A DNA stretch of 10,081 nucleotides from Chloroflexota bacterium (GTDB lineage: Bacteria > Chloroflexota > Anaerolineae > Promineifilales > Promineifilaceae). Positions 6,166 to 10,081 of the stretch are shown here, piece after piece (the stretch's first letter is position 1; each line of letters begins with the position of its first letter). The DNA lies in assembly GCA_008501785.1 (NCBI GenBank), contig QQUD01000060.1:1-10081 (forward strand). Reading direction: 5' to 3'. A program made the position numbers and the translations under genes. The notes beneath the pieces are model-generated. The model was not told the DNA's origin and did no database searches. It saw only the letters and a program-made list of their open reading frames with translations.

Positions 6166-7149
6166 AATAAGCGCCAATGCAATCCCTACCATCGCGGCCA
6201 TCAGGCCAACCAGCCACCAGCGCTGTACAATTTGCGTTTCACTCCAGCCAATTAGTTCGAAGTGGTGGTGGAGGGGGGCCATTTTGAATAACCGTTTGCC
6301 ACCAGTGGCTTTGAAGTAAAGCACTTGCAATGTGGTTGACAGCAGTGTGGCAAATGGCACAATGGCGATGACGGGCAAAATGAGCCATTGGTTGGTCATT
6401 AACGCTACAACGCCGAGTGCGCCACCTAAGGCTTGTGAGCCGACATCACCCATAAACATTTGAGCCGGTTTGGCATTAAACCATAAAAAGGCAAAACAAG
6501 AGCCAACCACAATGAAACAAAACCCAACTAAATATTGCTGATCTTGCATGAATGCGATGATGCCGTAGGCGGCAAAAGCCGTTGCGCTGATTACCCCTGC
6601 CAGCCCGTCCAATCCGTCGGTAATATTTACGGCATTGGCTGTGCCGGCAATGATGATCACGGCTAGGGGAATATAGAAAATGCCGATGTTGAGCAGTATT
6701 GGAACAGTGGGAATGGCCATGAGTCCCTGACTGCCATTTACGCCAAAATAAATAACCACAGCCGCAATCAGTGCAATGCCAAGTTGATACCAAATTTTTA
6801 CTCTAGCACGCATTCCTTCACCAGGACGCAGCCGAAATCCTTGATAGTCGTCGATGCCACCCAGGATGGAATAAGCGACCATTACCCCGAGCGGAATTAT
6901 TACACTTTCAGCAATTTCTGTGGCCTGTACGAGCTGGACAATGTTGACCAAAATGCTGATGGCGACGGTCCAAATAACGATTAACAAACCACCCATTGCG
7001 GGTGTGCCCATCTTTTTCATGTGGGTTTGTGGTCCGTCGATGCGGATGTTTTTGCCTAAGTTAAAGCGGCGCATCAATTCGATCAGAGGGCTGCCCCAAA
7101 TGACTGCCATGAGAAAGGTGACGCCGCCAATGGTTAATGCTAAAGCCAT
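6163..7149 (-). CDS. mraY: Phospho-N-acetylmuramoyl-pentapeptide-transferase MraY
   Basis: MraY is the integral membrane enzyme that transfers phospho-MurNAc-pentapeptide from UDP to undecaprenyl phosphate, forming lipid I. The 328 residues contain about ten membrane segments. Family motifs are IRIDGPQTHMKKMGTPAMGG (35-54), the aspartate pair in GGIDDYQGFR (97-106), NAVNITDGLDGLAG (172-185), MFMGDVGSQALGGALG (231-246, with the third catalytic Asp) and PLHHHFELIGWSE (292-304, the His-rich loop). The ATG overlaps the murF stop (TAATG), with AGGAAA about 9 nt upstream, so coupled translation is likely. The last residues end at a stop codon provided by the downstream repeat, so the original C terminus may have been slightly different. 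No ACGGCCGT palindrome lies in this gene. Confidence 0.97.
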   Translation of the reverse strand: MALALTIGGVTFLMAVIWGSPLIELMRRFNLGKNIRIDGPQTHMKKMGTPAMGGLLIVIWTVAISILVNIVQLVQATEIAESVIIPLGVMVAYSILGGIDDYQGFRLRPGEGMRARVKIWYQLGIALIAAVVIYFGVNGSQGLMAIPTVPILLNIGIFYIPLAVIIIAGTANAVNITDGLDGLAGVISATAFAAYGIIAFMQDQQYLVGFCFIVVGSCFAFLWFNAKPAQMFMGDVGSQALGGALGVVALMTNQWLILPVIAIVPFATLLSTTLQVLYFKATGGKRLFKMAPLHHHFELIGWSETQIVQRWWLVGLMAAMVGIALALI

Positions 7150-8573
7150 TAATCGTACTTTCCTATTGCATTGATAATTTGATCCATACGCATACCCAAC
7201 GATCCTTTAACCAAAATGACATCTTTTGGCTGAATCAGATCGGTTAGGATGGGAACGGCCGTTTTCGCATCGTCTGCCATAAAAATTCGATCCTTTCGCA
7301 TGCCAATCGCCTGTGCTTCCTCGGCAATCCAGCGGGCGCGTTTGCCAGCTGTGATGATGATGTGTGCCACATCTGCGGCGCGGCGGCCAATCAGTCGGTG
7401 CGATGCTTCTTCGACGTGTCCCAACTCTAACATGTCACCCAAGACCGCGATGCGACGCCCCTGCATGTCGTCCAGCAAGTTCAACGCGGCCATTGTCGAT
7501 TCGGGATTGGCGTTGTACGTATCGTCAATAATGATTGACTCCTTCGGTCCAGAAACCGTAACCAATCTTAACTGTGCCTGATTTTGGCGCAACCCAAAGG
7601 CAATTTCTTCCCAAGACAGGCCTGTCGTCAATCCCACAGCCGCAGCACGGAGCGATGTGTGGACGCTGTGGCGACCTAGCAGAGGCACTTGCAAATTGAT
7701 CGCTTCGTTTTGATGATGAAGCGCGAAGCTCATCCCGTCTAGCCCTCTTGATTGAATGTTGTCTGCCCACAAATCGGCCGTTTGGTCGAGGCCGTAGGTG
7801 AAAATGCGGGCCTCGGTATGTTCGGCCATGCTCATCACGCGCTCATCATCTTCGTTGAGAATCGCAACACCATCAGCAGGCAGTGCTTCCACCAGTTCTT
7901 GTTTCGCGGCCACAATCGCTTCCATGCTGCCCGCCCGTTCCATGTGGACCGCACCAATGAGCGTGACGACGCCAATCTTGGGTGGGAATAGGTTTGCCAA
8001 TCGCGCAATTTCGCCCTGTGTGTACATCGCCATTTCGAGAATGGCGTATTGGTGAAACGGCCGTAATCCAAAAATCGTCAATGGCAGCCCTAAAACACTG
8101 TTCCGGTTCCCTTCAGATTTAAAGGTGTTGTACCGGGTAGACATCACCGAATGGGCCAACTCTTTGGTCGAAGTTTTGCCGACGCTGCCGGTAATGCCAA
8201 TAATGGTCGTATCAAATTTGGCACACCATGCTGCTGCGGCTTGTTGCAAAGCAGTAACCGCATCGTCAACGACCAAGCAGATAGGAGACTGACTGGTTAA
8301 TTGTTGACTGTTGATTGTTGACTGTTGATTGTTCGTCCGTAGATCAATGGTGGTAGTGTTGGGAAACGGCCGTTCGACCAACGCCGCCACTGCCCCATTC
8401 GCAAACGCACTCTCCACAAAGTCATGCCCGTCTACGCGCTCACCAGCAACCGCCACAAATAGACTGCCTTTTTTGACTTCTCGACTATCCATCACAACAG
8501 TCGAAAGCTTCGGCTCTTTTCCACTTGCTATGTATTCAGTTAACGTTATTAAAAAATGCGCTAATGTAAGCAT
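7149..8573 (-). CDS. murF: UDP-N-acetylmuramoyl-tripeptide--D-alanyl-D-alanine ligase MurF
   Basis: MurF adds the D-Ala-D-Ala dipeptide to the UDP-MurNAc-tripeptide, completing the soluble precursor used by MraY. The 474 residues show the MurF N-terminal uridine-binding domain with DSREVKKGSLFVAVAGERVDG (29-49). The P-loop ITGSVGKTSTKE is at 127-138, followed by GNRNSVLGLPLT, EMAMYTQGEIARLA and IGAVHMERAGS. The C-terminal domain has DDTYNANPES, VLGDMLELG and VKGSLGMRMD, which distinguish MurF from MurE and MurD. An Asn/Gln/Ser/Thr-rich insert at about 79-96 is encoded by a 7-bp tandem repeat and is not usual in the family. There is no obvious Shine-Dalgarno before the ATG, which follows a repeat-filled gap after ftsI. 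Three ACGGCCGT palindromes lie in the gene, one read as TAV and two as RPF. Confidence 0.97.
   Translation of the reverse strand: MLTLAHFLITLTEYIASGKEPKLSTVVMDSREVKKGSLFVAVAGERVDGHDFVESAFANGAVAALVERPFPNTTTIDLRTNNQQSTINSQQLTSQSPICLVVDDAVTALQQAAAAWCAKFDTTIIGITGSVGKTSTKELAHSVMSTRYNTFKSEGNRNSVLGLPLTIFGLRPFHQYAILEMAMYTQGEIARLANLFPPKIGVVTLIGAVHMERAGSMEAIVAAKQELVEALPADGVAILNEDDERVMSMAEHTEARIFTYGLDQTADLWADNIQSRGLDGMSFALHHQNEAINLQVPLLGRHSVHTSLRAAAVGLTTGLSWEEIAFGLRQNQAQLRLVTVSGPKESIIIDDTYNANPESTMAALNLLDDMQGRRIAVLGDMLELGHVEEASHRLIGRRAADVAHIIITAGKRARWIAEEAQAIGMRKDRIFMADDAKTAVPILTDLIQPKDVILVKGSLGMRMDQIINAIGKYD
8302..8333. repeat. Heptanucleotide tandem repeat inside murF
   Basis: TGTTGAC (8302, 8316) and TGTTGAT (8309, 8323) alternate as four perfect 7-bp units, that is, a 14-bp unit twice. 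Weaker units lie on both sides (GGTTAAT at 8295, TGTTCGT at 8330). Read on the minus strand in the murF frame they encode a short polar run rich in Gln, Asn, Ser and Thr. Because 7 is not a multiple of 3, the peptide repeats only every three units. Confidence 0.85.
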
Positions 8574-8584
8574 AGTTTTTCGTG

Positions 8585-8628
8585 TTCTGTATTCTGTAAT
8601 CCGTCCGGTTCACGGATTACGGATTACG
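8585..8628. repeat. Heptamer tandem plus inverted repeat between ftsI and murF
   Basis: TTCTGTA occurs twice in tandem (8585-8598). After a GC-rich centre, ACGGATT occurs twice in tandem followed by ACG (8612-8628). The perfect arms GTAATCCGT (8596-8604) and ACGGATTAC (8612-8620) form a 9-bp stem with a 7-nt loop, extendable by a few more pairs. The block fills most of the 57-bp gap where murE would be expected in many dcw clusters. There is no T-run after the stem in the transcribed direction. Confidence 0.75.
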
Positions 8629-8630
8629 TT

Positions 8631-10081
8631 TTACTCTTCTTGTCTTGCGGCCAAAATGTCTGCTCTTAACCGCACGTTGTCCGGTGGTATGTCCAGCATG
8701 ACAACAAGTTCTTCAGTAAGCGTGGCAAAGACAGGCGCAGCGGTTTGTGAACCCCAAAGAGCGCTGGTGGGCCGGTCTAACTTTACTAAGACAATAATTT
8801 CTGGGTCATCGGCGGGCAGCCAGCCAATAAATGAACCGATGATGTCGTCGGGCAGGTAGATGCCATTTTCGGCGATTTGGGCAGTGCCGGTTTTGCCAGC
8901 AATGGTGTAACCGGGAACCTGTGCTTCGGCGACTTCGCGGGCAACAGCCGTTATCGCCATCGTCGTCACTTGTTCAGCCGTTTCTTTGCTAATGGGGCGT
9001 CCAATTACGGTGGGTTGATGGGTGAATATTTCTCCGTCGGTGTGGATTTCTTGAACGACGTAGGGCTGCATCAGTTGGCCTTCGTTTGCCAGAGCCGCAA
9101 CCGCATTGACCATTTGTAGAGGTGTGGTGGCAATACTTTGCCCATAGGCTGTGGTGGCCATAAATGATTCAGTCCAGTATGAACTGCCGGGTAGCGGAAG
9201 CTGTCCACCCGCTTCCGACATCACATCAATACCGAGTGGACGCCCAAATCCAAATTCCTGGAAATAATCGTAAAACATGTCAGGACCCATCCAGAGTGCC
9301 AATGTTGCTGCGCCCACATTTAATGAGCGAGAGAGCAGGGTGGTCATGTCGGTTTCGCCTGGGGCGCTGCGGTCCCAATTATAGGTTTTGTGTCCACCTA
9401 CTTCGAGAATGCCGCTGTCGTAGTAGGTCGATTGGGTAGTAGCAACGCCAGAATCGAGCGCGGCAGCCATTGTGATTAGCTTCATCACGGATCCAGGTTC
9501 GTATTGCAAACTGACGGCGGGATTGAGCAGCAGCGATTCATCTTCGGTTTCGTAGAAGGTGTATGGTGAGTAACAAGGATCGCTGGCCATCGCAATAATA
9601 GCACCGGTGCGTGGGTCCATGACGATAATGGTGCCACCAACTGCGCCGTGTTCGCGCAGGGCGCGTTGCAAATGGGTTTCAACTAAATATTGCACGGAGC
9701 GGTCAATCGTCAGCATCAGATCGCCCCCTTCACGAGCGATAACGCTTTCTTGAATAGTTAGCGGTGAAATGTTGATGCGTGCGCTGGCCGCTTCACCAGC
9801 CAGTTCGTTTTGGTAGTAGCCTTCAACACCAGAACCACCGTAGCCGTCAAAATCGACATAGCCAAGGGTGTGGCATAGTAAATCTTCTTGCGGATAAAAG
9901 CGGCGTGGTAAGGGGTTGATGTTTAAACCGTCAAAATCTAGTGTGAATAAATAATCTGCAACATCTGATGAGACGCGACCCGACAGCATTTCGAATGAAT
10001 TGCCTGATTCCAGTTTGTTTAAAATGTCGTAGCGAGGGATTTCCAGCACGGGGGCTAATGTTGTCGCCATCTCCTCGGCGT
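8631..10081 (-). CDS. ftsI: Class B penicillin-binding protein (FtsI/PBP3-type), 5' end outside the window
   Basis: This is the septal DD-transpeptidase that cross-links the stem peptides of the glycan made by FtsW. The reading frame is open to the right edge, so the N-terminal cytoplasmic tail, membrane anchor and start of the dimerisation domain are missing. An ATG at 10070 lies in the frame but is internal. Counting from that Met, the dimerisation domain includes PLPRRFYPQEDLLCHTLGYV (53-72) and GSGVEGYYQNELAG (79-92). The transpeptidase domain has the active-site SVMK (194-197, in YEPGSVMKL), SLN (249-251) and KTG (393-395, in AGKTGTAQ), all three motifs intact. There is no C-terminal PASTA domain; the protein ends soon after the transpeptidase fold. 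Position at the head of murF-mraY-murD-ftsW supports a division rather than an elongation PBP. Confidence 0.93.
   Translation of the reverse strand, partial: AEEMATTLAPVLEIPRYDILNKLESGNSFEMLSGRVSSDVADYLFTLDFDGLNINPLPRRFYPQEDLLCHTLGYVDFDGYGGSGVEGYYQNELAGEAASARINISPLTIQESVIAREGGDLMLTIDRSVQYLVETHLQRALREHGAVGGTIIVMDPRTGAIIAMASDPCYSPYTFYETEDESLLLNPAVSLQYEPGSVMKLITMAAALDSGVATTQSTYYDSGILEVGGHKTYNWDRSAPGETDMTTLLSRSLNVGAATLALWMGPDMFYDYFQEFGFGRPLGIDVMSEAGGQLPLPGSSYWTESFMATTAYGQSIATTPLQMVNAVAALANEGQLMQPYVVQEIHTDGEIFTHQPTVIGRPISKETAEQVTTMAITAVAREVAEAQVPGYTIAGKTGTAQIAENGIYLPDDIIGSFIGWLPADDPEIIVLVKLDRPTSALWGSQTAAPVFATLTEELVVMLDIPPDNVRLRADILAARQEE

Noticed and set aside
8329..8859. 176-codon plus-strand open frame across murF and the PBP
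   Set aside because: It is antisense to two well-supported genes and the gap between them, and its sequence shows no family features.
10068..10070. ATG at 10070, preceded by GAGGAG, as the start of the PBP
   Set aside because: The frame stays open upstream to the window edge. The protein from this Met would lack the membrane anchor and half of the dimerisation domain, and the GAGGAG directly abuts the ATG with no spacing.

Overview
The window is a stretch of a bacterial dcw (division and cell wall) cluster in which every gene lies on the minus strand. In transcription order, from the high-coordinate end, it reads: ftsI/class B PBP (5' end cut off by the window), murF, mraY, murD, ftsW, murG, a CvpA-family membrane protein, murC, and the first 27 codons of murB. 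Gaps are short or absent: mraY and murF overlap by 1 nt, the CvpA gene and murG overlap by 4 nt, and murC starts 1 nt after the CvpA gene. This looks like one long operon. No promoter or intrinsic terminator is convincing. The base composition is moderate. The gene content, the divergent MurG and the extra CvpA gene suggest a Chloroflexota (Anaerolineae-like) genome, but that is inference from memory of such sequences and not proven here.

Together the genes cover most of the cytoplasmic and membrane steps of peptidoglycan precursor synthesis. MurB and MurC make UDP-MurNAc-L-Ala, MurD adds D-Glu and MurF adds D-Ala-D-Ala. MraY makes lipid I and MurG makes lipid II. FtsW and the PBP polymerise and cross-link at the septum. 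murE, which usually sits between ftsI and murF, is absent: the two genes are separated only by a short repeat.

The more unusual content is at the DNA level. First, the 8-bp palindrome ACGGCCGT occurs ten times, about 0.15 being expected by chance, mostly as longer palindromes. It is read in three different codon registers, so it is a DNA-level motif comparable in kind to cyanobacterial HIP1. Second, the longer intergenic gaps are filled with self-complementary repeats. Three of these have the same plan, with short 7-8 bp tandem units followed by the inverted version of the unit, but each uses a different unit sequence: ftsI-murF, mraY-murD and murD-ftsW. Two others are REP-like hairpins: ftsW-murG and murC-murB. 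A related 7-bp tandem repeat lies inside the murF coding sequence. Third, MurG keeps its UDP-GlcNAc-binding half but has replaced the conserved His of GGTGGH and the whole HEQN motif in its acceptor half.
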